From: Combretum micranthum
Taxonomy: Eukaryota > Streptophyta > Magnoliopsida > Myrtales > Combretaceae
Direction: 5' to 3'
Assembly (NCBI GenBank): GCA_024138025.1
Contig: JAMXBD010004280.1
Coordinates: forward strand, 1-64,000
DNA: 64,000 nt
Under the pieces are notes generated by a model. It saw only the letters and a program-made list of their open reading frames with translations, searched no databases and had not been told where the DNA came from. Both the position numbers and the translations under genes were made by a program. Shown in pieces: positions 34,201 to 46,200 of this stretch; the stretch's first letter is position 1, and the number at the start of each line of letters is the position of its first letter.

Positions 34201-37200
34201 AATGAATAATATTCATATAAATCGTCTTCTTTTCCTTTAATTGGATTATTGATCTTGAACTTGATGGGCTCAATTGATGATGCTATATGGATCACATCAT
34301 TGAGCTTGACTTGGTTGTGGTTGAATCACTCAAGTAGCTTGTGACAAGTTTCATTTGTTTGGACCCCTTAATTCCATGCACCAGGAGTCATGGCTATGAT
34401 GTGTTTCCTTCATTTCGCAATGCATTGAAATTGTTGTTTTCCAGTAAGTAAAATAACTTTTATTACAGAAATGGAGGCATGTGCATGCATGATGAAGCAG
34501 TACCCCACTATATTGACATGATTGATCAGACAACTCTTGGGCACCGATTTATCAAGGAGGAGTTTGGGGTGACTCCACGAATTGGTTGGCAAATCGATCC
34601 TTTTGGTCATTCTGCAGTTCAGGCATATTTATTAGGAGCAGAAGTAAGCACATATAAAATGCTTAACTCAGAAACATTATTTCATCCAACATTATGTTAA
34701 TATATTGTATGAAGGTATTGATAGAAAAGAGTAAAATGCTTGAAAGAGGTTGTAAATTTAGTAGATAGTCATGTTTGTTTCTTACATATACAGCTGCAAA
34801 AACACTGAAATGTGCATGTTTATACATGTTCTCTTCATGAGTTTTTGATTATTTTGATGTTTATTTTCATGTTTGACAATCTGAATAAAGTATTGAGCTA
34901 AAAAGTATCTGTTGGTTTAGGTTGGATTTGACTCATTCTTCTTTGGGAGAATAGATTACCAAGATAGGGCCAAGCGCAAAAATGAGAAGAGTCTTGAAGT
35001 TATATGGAGAGGTTCAAAAAGTCTTGGTTCATCTGCCCAGGTAAAGTGCTTGGAAAAGTTTAATGCTATTCTCTATCCTTCATATATTGTCTGTAGAATA
35101 CCATGTATGTTAATTCTGAAATAATATGTCTCATTTAATCAATAAAATTCTTCCTCCTCTGCGGTTTTCATAGCCCTTTTTTGGGGCTCCTGACAACCTT
35201 AGCTTCTTTCTTGGCCATTGCAGATTTTTGCTGGTGCATTCCCTGAGAATTATGAGCCCCCTCCTGGTGGTTTTTATTTTGAAGTTAATGATGATGGCCC
35301 CGTAATTCAAGTACTGATGACAACATCATTCATATTTCCCTTTTGTATATGTCCTTGATGAGTAGTAGAAATTACCTTTTCTAGTCTAAAATATGCCTCT
35401 TGCTTAATGAAGGATAACATGGATTTGTTTGATTACAATGTTGAAGAGCGAGTTAATGACTTTGTTGCTGCTGCACTGGCACAGGTAACTAGATTCAAGT
35501 ATCGTTACAATTCTTCACATACTGTCCATCTTAACAACAGAATTTTCTTTTGGTTTTGATGATTTAAATACAATGCGAATCTTCTTTATGTTTTTTTTTT
35601 TTTTTTTTTTTGCCACTGCTTCAGCTTATTTGGTTTTCTAATTTCTTGATACATCTTTTGATCATGCTTGGAAAGCATATTTTCTACTGTTGGCTTTCAG
35701 TTTTTTCCTTACGATCAAATATTCAGAAATTAGATATGTAAAATTAATCACTTACGGTGAAGTGTAATTTAACCTAAGTTGAGGCCTTTAAGGGGTAGAT
35801 TTTTTTCTTAGATATGTGAAAAGCTAACAAAAAGTCCCCTGTCCACTGCCCCACCAGGCCATCACCACCCAAAAATAAAGCTACTCAACAATCAAAGGGT
35901 ATTTTTCCTCTCACTGCATTTACACTAGTATTATTTAGGATCCGTTACATAATGACATGATAATAAGATCAGATGATTTGTTTTGGCTGGTTGCTAAAGA
36001 GTACTTGTTGCAAAAGAATCCAGAATTGTCCAGCAAGATATGGAAGCACTTCTCAGACTTTTTACTGGGATACCTATCTTTGTTTTATATTTTGATGCTG
36101 GTTAATGCTCTATGTTTCCCTGAAAGCTCATAACCAGAAAAATAAATGTTGTCATTCTTAGGCAAATATTACTCGGACCAATCACATAATGTGGACCATG
36201 GGAACAGATTTCAAATACCAGTATGCTTACACATGGTTTCGGCAAATGGATAAGTTCATTCATTATGTTAACAAGGTTAGTATATGGATTCTCTCAACTA
36301 TTGCTTGCACCATAAATTGCTTTTGTTACTATGAATATCAGTTTTACCTTTTGAGTTTATTCCAAATATCTGCTAGCTTGCTTGTTTGACTAGGATTATT
36401 TAATCCATTTGCTTCAAATTTATCTGCATGATGGTTATACTACGGGAATTAACAGGAGTTTTTCATCAAATATGGTAATAACTGTGGAAATTTCTATTCT
36501 CAAAGAGAACTTTTCTGAGAGAAACTTTATCTGTTATTTAGCACACTATTGTATTCTTGCTCTGTTCAATAGCTTTTGGAACTTTTCTTGAAAATAGTTC
36601 AAAAAATGTTGGTCTTTGGTATTTTATAAGGCCACAGTGTCCTAAGTATCCTATACAGCCAAAAAGTATCATATGTGGCATTTGGCAACAAGAAGAGTTA
36701 TCGGGGTCACATATTGCACTATATAAAATATCGAGTGGCCATGTTTGAGTGATCATGGAGGATATTAAAAGAGTGGTGATACCAAAGGTATGTATTATGG
36801 GAAAACTTTTTGATAATGGGAATCAGGGTTGCTCAATGGGCCTTTTGGTTATTTTGGATTGATCAGATGTATGACATGCTTAAGTGCAACTGTAAAACAG
36901 GAGTAATTGTTATATATATAGAGTAAAAATATGGGTTCTTATTAATTGAAGGGTGTTTGCCATTTTTCCATTTAATAAGAGGCATAGAAAAAGACCTTTG
37001 TTGGTTGACGATTTTCCATAAATTTATGCGCTAAAATATTTCCCAATAATGAGTGAAACTGCAGTAAACGGAGTGCATTATTTTGAATAGTCAGCTGTGG
37101 CTTTTTTGTGTTTATAACATTCAGGGATATTGCGTGCTTGCATTTAATTCCTGCGATCGTAATTTTGAACGTTTAATCAAGTCAAATTAAGTTATATACT

Positions 37201-40200
37201 TTAACGAATATTATGCAACTGAATTTGTTTAAACTATTCTATGCCTGCATTTGTTGCTCTTTTCTTAGGAGAAATAAACTTGTACCTTGAGTTATGGTAA
37301 CGTGTATACATGTATAAAATATTGTTGATCCTGTGGTGGCATTTAGGATTTGTTTTCATAATTTTGTACCCTCTGTTCTTGGGTTTTTGTATGGATATGG
37401 GCCCTTTTTCAAACTTTGTCCAAAAATGGCTCCGATGGAAAGTTATTCTGCATCTTTGCTTGCGCCTTTATTGTTAATACTGAAAGCGCAGGTTGAGCTG
37501 CATCTTCATATGTCAGAATAGAAGGCACAGGCACAACTTGTGTCTTCTACTGGGATATAAATTTCCAGAAACGAATACGGACTTCATTCGTGCAACTCCA
37601 TGTCTTCACTCAAAAAATGCCTTCTCTCCATTTTGTCTTGCCCTCCTTTGTCACAAGACATCTATTCCACTCCAACCCATCTTCCATTGGCAATTTTCTT
37701 CATCCAAAGCGCTATTAGGCAAATTGGAAGCTTCAAATGGTTAAAAAACCCTAACTTTTTCATCCCACTTTACTAATTACATGTTGTTAGTTGATGTGTG
37801 AAACCCTAGTTAGTTTGTGTGCATGTGTTGGCTAATAATGTGTGATTGTAGTGTGTGAAGTTGTTTTTTGTAACAATGTGTCATCATGCATAATCATTTG
37901 TATACTTAGGTGTTCACAATTGTTTTGCACATAATATGTTCGATGAAATGCCGCACTGGTTTTTTTAAAATACTTATCAAGAATGGGGTATGAGAAAAAA
38001 ATCATACAATCTCCACACAAGCACGTTGGGTCCTCATAGCATTTTCCGTACGCAATGTATTGAATATCTAATGTTGTGTGGGTTGTGTGGATAGTTTGAA
38101 AATGGGGGACTTTGTTAAATTTATTATTTATACTCATGGGAATATTGTGAATGGAGAATCAGGATTAGATTATGACAAGCCTCCATTCAAGAAGGTGAAG
38201 GTACGGAGCGATGCAAATTATGGTGAATTTGTGAGGAGGATATGCCAAGCCATTGGAATTGATAGCAGTATTTCAAGGGTGGAAATAATTCATAGACATC
38301 CGCGTATATGTGAACGTGGTGCTATTTTCATGCTGGTCCATATTGCTAATGACGATGATGTGGATGTCAAACTCGGAGTTGTATGTCAAAATCTTTGAAG
38401 AGTTGGTCACTCCACCGGAAAACCCTATTCCCACTTATGTCCCTCCAGATACCCAAGCAAACTCATCAAGTTATCCTCCCATAAATGTCCAAACATCCAT
38501 CCTGTGGGTAATCATCAATTGGTCATGGATCACTTTAGCTCTCATAGCTATGACATGATGTCCTACTCTTCAATGCATCATGAGGGGTATGATCCGGAAC
38601 ATGCGACTCAATCATTTTCTGAAATTGAAGCTAGAATTGATGAAGAAATAGGCGATCATTGGTTGCTTTCATCGCTAATATTTTTACTAGGAAGAGCAAG
38701 AAGAAGAAGTAGACTTTTTGTTTGTGTGTGTGTGTGTGTATCTTTTTTTGTTGTTCAGAACTTCAATGTTTGTGTTGAATCAGTAGACTTGACAGTTTAA
38801 ACTTGGCTTATTTTGTTCTACTCCTTTTTCTTAGTGTTACATTGATGTGATGGTTTTTTTTTTTTTTTTTTGTAACTGGGAATATGGATTGATTGTTGGA
38901 TAAAAGTATGTTGGCTGGCTGTATTTGCTGTGAGTTCAGAATTGCATGTACTTAGGATGAATGTATTTTGGAGAGCTGTATTTGCTGTGGGTTGGACGAA
39001 TGTTTTTTTTTTTTTTTTCCCCCAAAAAGTGAAGGTTAAAGGAACTGCACTTTGTGCAGTTCCCAGAGAAAGGTGGGCTGTGCGACGCCTTCTTGTCAAA
39101 AATAAACCTTGCACCTTCACTTGCCTAGATACGAAATAAGTTTCCGTTAGGGCCCATTTTCGGACAAAGTTTGAAAAAAGGCCCATATCCGTATAAAAAC
39201 CATCTTTTCTTCATCTAAAGGTTTTTGCATCAAGAGTTGTTAGATACTTTGGGCTCAATCTCCTCATTTTCTATTGCTTCGATCCTTTTCTTTCCCTTTT
39301 AACTCTCAGGATGGACGGGTCAATGCACTCTATTCCACCCCATCTATATATACTGATGCAAAATATGCAACAGAGAGAGCCTGGCCACTCAAGACTGGAG
39401 ACTTTTTCCCGTAAGTGGAATCTTTGTGATGCTAGGGCCTTATTGCCCTTCATCTTTCATGTTTGATTAAGACTTAATACTTTTTCATTCAGGTATGCAG
39501 ATCGTGAAAATGCTTATTGGACTGGATACTTTACAAGTAGACCAGCTTTAAAACGCTATGTCAGAATGCTGAGTGGATACTATATGGTATGGCATATCAT
39601 GGATGTTGAGCTTGGTCTTCTATTAACGGTTGTGAGATATGATCTTTCACTTCAATATATAGGCAGCTAGACAATTAGAGTTCTTCAGAGGAAAGAGCGG
39701 TGCAGGGCCCAACACAGATTCATTAGCAGATGCCATGGCTGTTGCTCAGCATCATGATGCGGTTACAGGCACAGAAAAGCAGCATGTGGCCAACGATTAT
39801 GCTAAGCGTCTTGCCATAGGCTACAAGGAGGTACAAGTTTGTCCATACTAGTATATATTAGGTTCTTTTATCTCCAGTTTATATTGCAATGCATTTTTTT
39901 TTTTTTTTTTGTTGATGCAGGCTGAGGCTGTAGTTGCATCTTCTCTGGCTTGCTTGGTGGAGTCTAAATCATCTAAAGAATGTGGAAACCCAACAACGAA
40001 CTTTCAGCAGGCAGGGGTTTACCTTTAGGGATTGTGATAAATGCATTATTTTGCTCTTTACTTTTGCAGCAGACTGGGTTATATTGTTTGAATTTCTTAT
40101 TTGATCCTTACATGATATGCTGCCATTTTTTCATATTATTCCAATCTGTAACTAATCATAGTGGATCCAGTCTCCTCTGCTTGATGCATTGGGTGCTGTA

Positions 40201-43200
40201 GAAAAATCATCTGCTCCTGGAAGTCTATAGCCATACTCTCATCATTATTTTCTTCTAAAATTACTGCTACACCAAGGATCTGTGTAAAGATTTTTAACTT
40301 TTGACGACACAGACATCATATTATTCTTATCTGTAACTAGTCATAGTAGATCCAGTCTCCTCTGCTTGATACATTGGGTGCTGTAGAAAAATCATCTGCT
40401 CCTGGAAGTATATGGCCATACTTTCATGATTATTTTCTTCTAAAATTACCGCCACACCAACGTTCTGTGTAAAGATATTTAACTTTTTGACAACACAGAC
40501 ATCATAGTATTGGTCCATGTATCTGTCCTTATTGCTAATAGTAGGAGAACTCATAGTGCTCCACTTTTTAAGCTACATTATCTTATTTACTCAAGCTTTA
40601 AAGAAGCATGTGTTATTATGTTATATCCATATACATATATTGCATAAACCTATTGTGTTTGCTAAATTTCCTGCACATTACTATGACCAAATGCTCTTTC
40701 AGGCTTCTTCATCCATCAGCCGTGTAGATGATCTTCTTTCAGATATGCATCCTTTTTCCCAACATGTTTGATATATGTGCATATGATCATCTCTTCTCAA
40801 GTTCATGTCTTGAATTTGTAATTAAGTAATTGCTGCTTGAACATAAAATCCTCTGTCCATTGTCACGAGTTATAACTTGCAAAACCTTCTTTGATAGTGA
40901 CAGCAGATCAAACACAGGACTACTGATTTGATGTTAAAAGCTATTTAATTACAGCTTTACGTTTCATTTTCACCCAACATTTTCTATTTAAAGCATTTAT
41001 TGTTGATTGCTTTTAATTACTTTCTTTTTTGGGTTAGTTTTCATGTGCTTTATTAGCTGTCAAACCGTTTGGCTTGTTTTGTTTCTATCCATTTATAATC
41101 TTGCCTATATCTTATTTATCTCTTGTTTCTGCTTATTTGTGTCTTACCCAAGTTTGGTGTTAGGAAAAGTTTCAGATACTACTCTTATCTATGTATCTTC
41201 TTGGTGTATTATTTGTCATAATTTGGCAAAGAACTGAGAGAATTATAAGGCAGAAAAAGCCTCCAAACAGGATATTAGCGTTATATGCATTTACTTGCTG
41301 AACACTACTTTAGTTACACTGTAATGGAATTCCATATGTGCATGGACTCGTGTATTACATTGTAATCCATCCATATTCTTTCATTTTTCCTACCACTTCA
41401 CTTTCAAAATTCTGTTTCTGCTAAATTTCGTTAGAGATTTGATGTGTAAATGATGCTATTTGTGTTACAGTGTCCACTTCTGAATATAAGTTACTGCTCT
41501 CCTTCGGAAACTGACCTCTCTAGCGGAAAAAGCTTGGTAAGACTAAAATCTAAATCCATGTTATGTTTTATTCCCAAATATGACCTGGTTCCTTGCTAGC
41601 ATGACTCACTTACTGTGTCTTCCCTTGGTAGGTTGTAGTTGCCTACAATTCTCTTGGATGGAAGAGAGAAGATGTAATTCGCATTCCTGTGAGTACATCT
41701 AATTTATCCTTAGAAATCCGTATATCATTAAGAGATGTCATCTCATTGGACTTAACATCCTAATGCTTTCCTGAGAAGTCATTTTGTGAACCTGGGTGGT
41801 TCATTTTCAGTTTGCATGGTAGGAGTCATCAACTTTTACATCCTTCTTTAAGCAGCTTAAAATTTCGGCAGGTTGTCACTGGAGAAATTACAGTTCATGA
41901 TAGTAAGGGAGAAGAGATTGAATCTCAGCTGATTCCGATAACTGATGCATATATCAAATTGAGAAACTACCATGTAAGGGCATACTTGGGTAAACCTGCT
42001 GGTGAGGCACCAGAATATTGGCTCACATTCCCAGCATCTGTACCAGCTCTAGGTTTCAGCACCTACTTCATCTCGAAGGCCAAAATGGCAGGTTTGGACT
42101 TTATTTTGTTGGATGGTGTTGAATGCTTTCCTTTGGCTGCTTAGTACTAGTTGATGCAGTCACCAATCGCATTGTTACAGGTGTTCGTTCTTTTAAGTCC
42201 AGTATATACAGAGCTCAACATGCTGTGAAACCAGTTGTTGATATTGGTCACGGAAATTTGAAGCTTACATTATCTACAAAGGAGGGCAAAACTAATCGCT
42301 ATCTAAATAGCAAAAGTTTGGTATAAAATATCTCTGATGGTTCATTTATTATCTTCTATGATGTTTGTCTTTGATAATTTTGAGAGCAAGTGAATAACAG
42401 TAAATATTTAGATATTGTTTGCTCAGAGTTTGTCAATGTAAACTGATGCCTTGCTCATCTTGTATTTTTCAAGGTTGACGAACATATTGAGCAGTCTTAC
42501 AGTTTTTACATATCATATAATGGAACTGAAAAAGATCCTCAGGTTGATAAATTTATTATTTCTGTCAAAATGCTGTCTCTTGATTTTTTTTTTTCCCCAT
42601 AGACTACATGAGTTACAAAAACTTTTCCATCTTATCAAGTTTAGCATGTGCAAACTATCTGATATGTTTATTAGGCCTCTGGAGCATACATCTTTCGTCC
42701 TAATGGCACAGTTCTTCTAAAACCTGAAGCACAGGTAAAAAAATCAATTATGATGAAAGAAAAATGCACTCAATTAGGTTCCTGATAAATCTTTTTGAGA
42801 CTTTGCAGAATCCTTTGGAAATCATACATGGGCCAATAATGGATGAGGTTCACCAACAGATAAATTCATGGGTTTATCAGGTGCTACATGTGTTACCATA
42901 GTCAAGTTTCATTGGCAATATAAGAAGTCGTAGCTTTCTATCTTTCCTTAACATAAGATTAGTCTATTGGTCAAATTGTAGATCTACGTATGCATTTTCG
43001 TGTTGGCTCCTGTTGAAATAATCAAGGTTCTTCCAACAAAGCAAATGCTTGAGGGCATCAGTTGTTAATCCCATGTCAAGCTTCTAATCTGTCAAAATTC
43101 TAATTGTATTGTTTTACAGTGCTGAAAAATTTTCAAGCAGTGCTTTAGAGCACCAGATGTTATCTTTTCCTGCACTTTTCACTGCCTTCTTTCATATTTA

Positions 43201-46200
43201 AGACATGAAACTTATTACTTATGTTCTTGCTTGCTGTTATATCTAATGTACTGAGATCTTTGGTGCAGATCACACGTTTGAACAAGGCAAAGGAACATGT
43301 CGAAACAGAGTTCATTGTATGCATACAACATGGGAGTTTTTCAAATGGAAACTTTTTTTTAATATTTTTGTAGGAGTTATCTGATTATAGTTTAGATACT
43401 CTATATTGTTTATAATTCATCATTTTGAACTGATCAGGTTGGACCTATACCTATCAATGATGGTATAGGGAAAGAAGTTGTTACTCATATATCGACTACC
43501 ATGCAGACAAATAAGACATTCTACACAGACTCCAGTGGACGTGATTTCCTCAAAAGGGTATGATGTAAAAACTCCTATTTATATGCTTTTACGTATTGCA
43601 TTATTCTTCTGGCCAACTTATTAGTTTGGTAACTTGGGAAACCTCAAGTATTTGCTAATTAAATCTCAATGATACTTCTCAGCAGTGGTTTCTATTTTTA
43701 CCTGTGATCATTATGTTCACTTGCATTATTTAGATTATCTTCTGTTTCTTCTTATGGAACAAGTACCTCATTCTCGAATTAATTTTTACATGCAATCGAA
43801 ATTTGCTGCAGATTCGTGATTTTAGAACAGATTGGAATCTGAAAGTGGACCAACCTGCTGCTGGAAATTATTATCCGGTGTGTCTTTGTTGCTGATGTTG
43901 TTCTCCCCTTATGCTACTTAGTTATCAAATCTTTGTGTGCAAGGAAGTTATTAAATTGTTAACTTTTTATTGCATTACCTGTATCTCTTTATAATAATGG
44001 ACTCCTCTTTAATTATCAAATGGAATAAAAGAAGCAAGCCCAGTTATTCATTACTATCCATATAGGGCTTTCTGTCTCCACATCCTTTAAAATGATAAAA
44101 CCATAAATAATCTATTTATATTGTTTAGTAAAGCTTCCTATCATACCAGTTAACTGTAACTCCATGCTACATAATAAGGAAGTCACAATCAGTATACAGT
44201 GATCTGGAAAAAGTAGCATGAGTTAAATATCATGATGGTGTAAGATTTCATTGGTAATTTGGGGAGATTATTTTTTTGTAATTATATTTAGGGATGTCAG
44301 GACCAAATGTTATGTTCATGTGTTAGTGACAGTGCATGATTTACCTGTGATAAATTTAGGATTTGCGGAATTTGAGTTTCTGACTCATTAAGAAAGAACC
44401 CTCCAAGCTCTTGCAGTACGAGCTACTCCTAAACTATTATAAGTTAAATTTTCGATTACACCTTTCCTGACACTAGCTTATCCTGACACTCGAGCTATTG
44501 GAGATTCTTGAGAACCTCAAGTCTGGATCTTTTGCCTATTGTGCATCATAATTCACCAGCTCTTAACAAAAATATCTTTTCGCACCAATGCCCTACAGAG
44601 AAAGTTTCGTAGCAGTTGAAATGAAATTCTTACTGCAGCACTCAACCATCTAGTCATTACTCAACTGTTGATGATAATTGTCCTACCCCCTTAGGCAGAG
44701 GCTGGAAATCACTTACTAGTTCTTTCATGGCATGCTGAGTACTCTCTAGATGTTGTTTTGGAATAATTGCTAGCCTGTAACTTCCTCCCATATGCTCTTG
44801 CCAAAATCATTATTTGGTTAAATAAAAAAGAGATACTTGTTGCCAATAAGAATTGAAGCTGCTGTTGAACTCCTCAACGGATCCAATATAGTTCAGTTTT
44901 GGCCAATTTGCCTAGAAGGTACATAGTGTCAGTCCAAACCTTAAATCTATAAGTAGCAAACTCCCACCAAGTCATATTTGCTTATGTCTACTCCAGCTTT
45001 TTAATATGCATTTGTGCTTTTCCAATCAAGTTAAAGGAAAGTAGGCCGACCTGCCATATTCTGGAATGGACAGGTCCCAAGGTATCTGCTCACATCTGTT
45101 TATCCAGCCCGAAAAATCACGGGAACCATCAATAAGACTTAATCTAGCTTTATCTAACACAGAATCGAATAGTCATTTTACTGTTGTTTTTCAAACTCCA
45201 TGTCCAAATGGCCGGTCAAACCTCCAGTCAAACTCCTTGTCATTGCATGATGAAACCCTGCGTTTTTTCAAATGGCATCTGTTGTAGTGGATGGTCTTTT
45301 TGCAGCTGTCAAAGTGCATCCGTATGCATACGCATGCATTTTACTTAAACATTGTTGTCCAAAGAAATTTCTTTATTTAGTTGCTTGTTTACTTTTAATG
45401 AAGGTAATTCTTTGGGCAAGGCCTTCTTTGTATCTTAGCTCAACAAGAAAATGCATATATTCAATGCACCTTCATACAGCATGAATGCATGAACTTTGCA
45501 TACGCCTTAGTATAAATGATTTGAAAACTTGGAGGCGTATAAGGCATGCATCCTTAGTGCAGACATTGTAGGACATGAAAATGCACTTTTTGAATGTCTT
45601 TTTACTACTCTATAAGCGGAACTATTTCTGGAAAGACCCTTTTTCAAGAACTTTTATTAAAAGTATGGTATATCCATACAAAACTCCTCATGTTGGTGGT
45701 GAATACATTGGGTCATGCATTGGCGCTACACAAATGTGGATCCATGGGAAATCTTGCATTATGGTGATTGTCATTCTGGGCATGCGGTGGGTTTTTGGCT
45801 TCAAGTTTGGGCGGTCATTTGTGTTTCAGTGTTGTCAATCTAAGTGTCCTTTTAGCTTTGTTGTCATTCTTGTTCTCCAAGACTAATGGTTGCTGTCAGA
45901 TATGGGGTTATTGTTTGTGGACCACTCACCTTGCTGCTTTCAGCAAGTGCAAACCCAATTTGAAGTCAGGATCTTGTTGCGCTTACTCCTCCATATGGGC
46001 TGCCGATGTTTGTCGCTCTTTCCTCTTAACCTTCATTGTCTCCTGTCCATAAAAAATTTGCTTCTATAAAATCAACATGTGCTCTTGGACATTGTTTGAG
46101 CCACTCATGATGCAACCCTGCACACCAAGTTGTTAAGTTCACAGGCTTTGGATCTAGTGACACGGCATGTTTACCTATGTTGAATTCATGGTTTGTGGAA

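Larger units (their letters stand above)
30765..34299 (-). mobile_element. Reina-like Ty3/gypsy element, internally deleted, aberrant 3' end
   Basis: The target duplication is TTGAG (30,760-30,764 and 34,300-34,304). LTRs of 378 and 379 bp (30,869-31,246; 33,921-34,299) are about 97% alike by eye. The PBS is TGGTATCA(A)GAGCTACGG at 33,901-33,918. The polypurine tract lies at 31,247-31,260. Short LTRs, a single gag-pol and the CCHC form [14 protein letters not shown] suggest the Reina chromovirus clade. Most of RT, all of RNase H and integrase are deleted. Beyond the 3' LTR lie an extra PBS and leader (30,781-30,868), capped by the LTR's terminal 16 bp (30,765-30,780). Confidence 0.9.
30250..34468 (+). 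other. Intron 3, enlarged by a gypsy insertion
   Basis: The donor is GTAACT after ..GAGTTCAT, and the acceptor is TTATTACAG before AAATGGAGGC. The codon for Ile is split. 3.5 kb of the 4.2 kb are the Reina-like element on the opposite strand. The rest (30,420-30,760 and 34,305-34,400) is unusually rich in AACTTGACTTG-like words. Confidence 0.85.
37381..39202 (+). mobile_element. MULE 3, non-autonomous, in mannosidase intron 8
   Basis: The terminal inverted repeats are about 70 bp. The left end reads GGGTTTTTGTATGGATATGG followed by GCCCTTTTTCAAACTTTGTCC; the right end inverted reads TGGTTTTTATACGGATATGG followed by GCCTTTTTTCAAACTTTGTCC. The 9-bp target duplication is TCTGTTCTT (37,372-37,380) against TCTTTTCTT (39,203-39,211), 8 of 9. 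The 1.8-kb element keeps only a transposase N-terminal domain and lacks the hairpin arrays of MULEs 1 and 2. Confidence 0.9.
36276..39309 (+). other. Intron 8, carries a MULE
   Basis: The donor is GTTAGT after ..GTTAACAAG, and the acceptor is CTCTCAG before GATGGACGGG. The 3.0-kb intron contains MULE 3 at 37,381-39,202. The remaining flanks show no domain. Confidence 0.88.

Noticed and set aside
40131..40260. Extra exon reading [19 protein letters not shown] in intron 12
   Set aside because: The segment is tandemly duplicated, ends in a stop, and is not needed for the family-like junction between exon 12 and exon 13.
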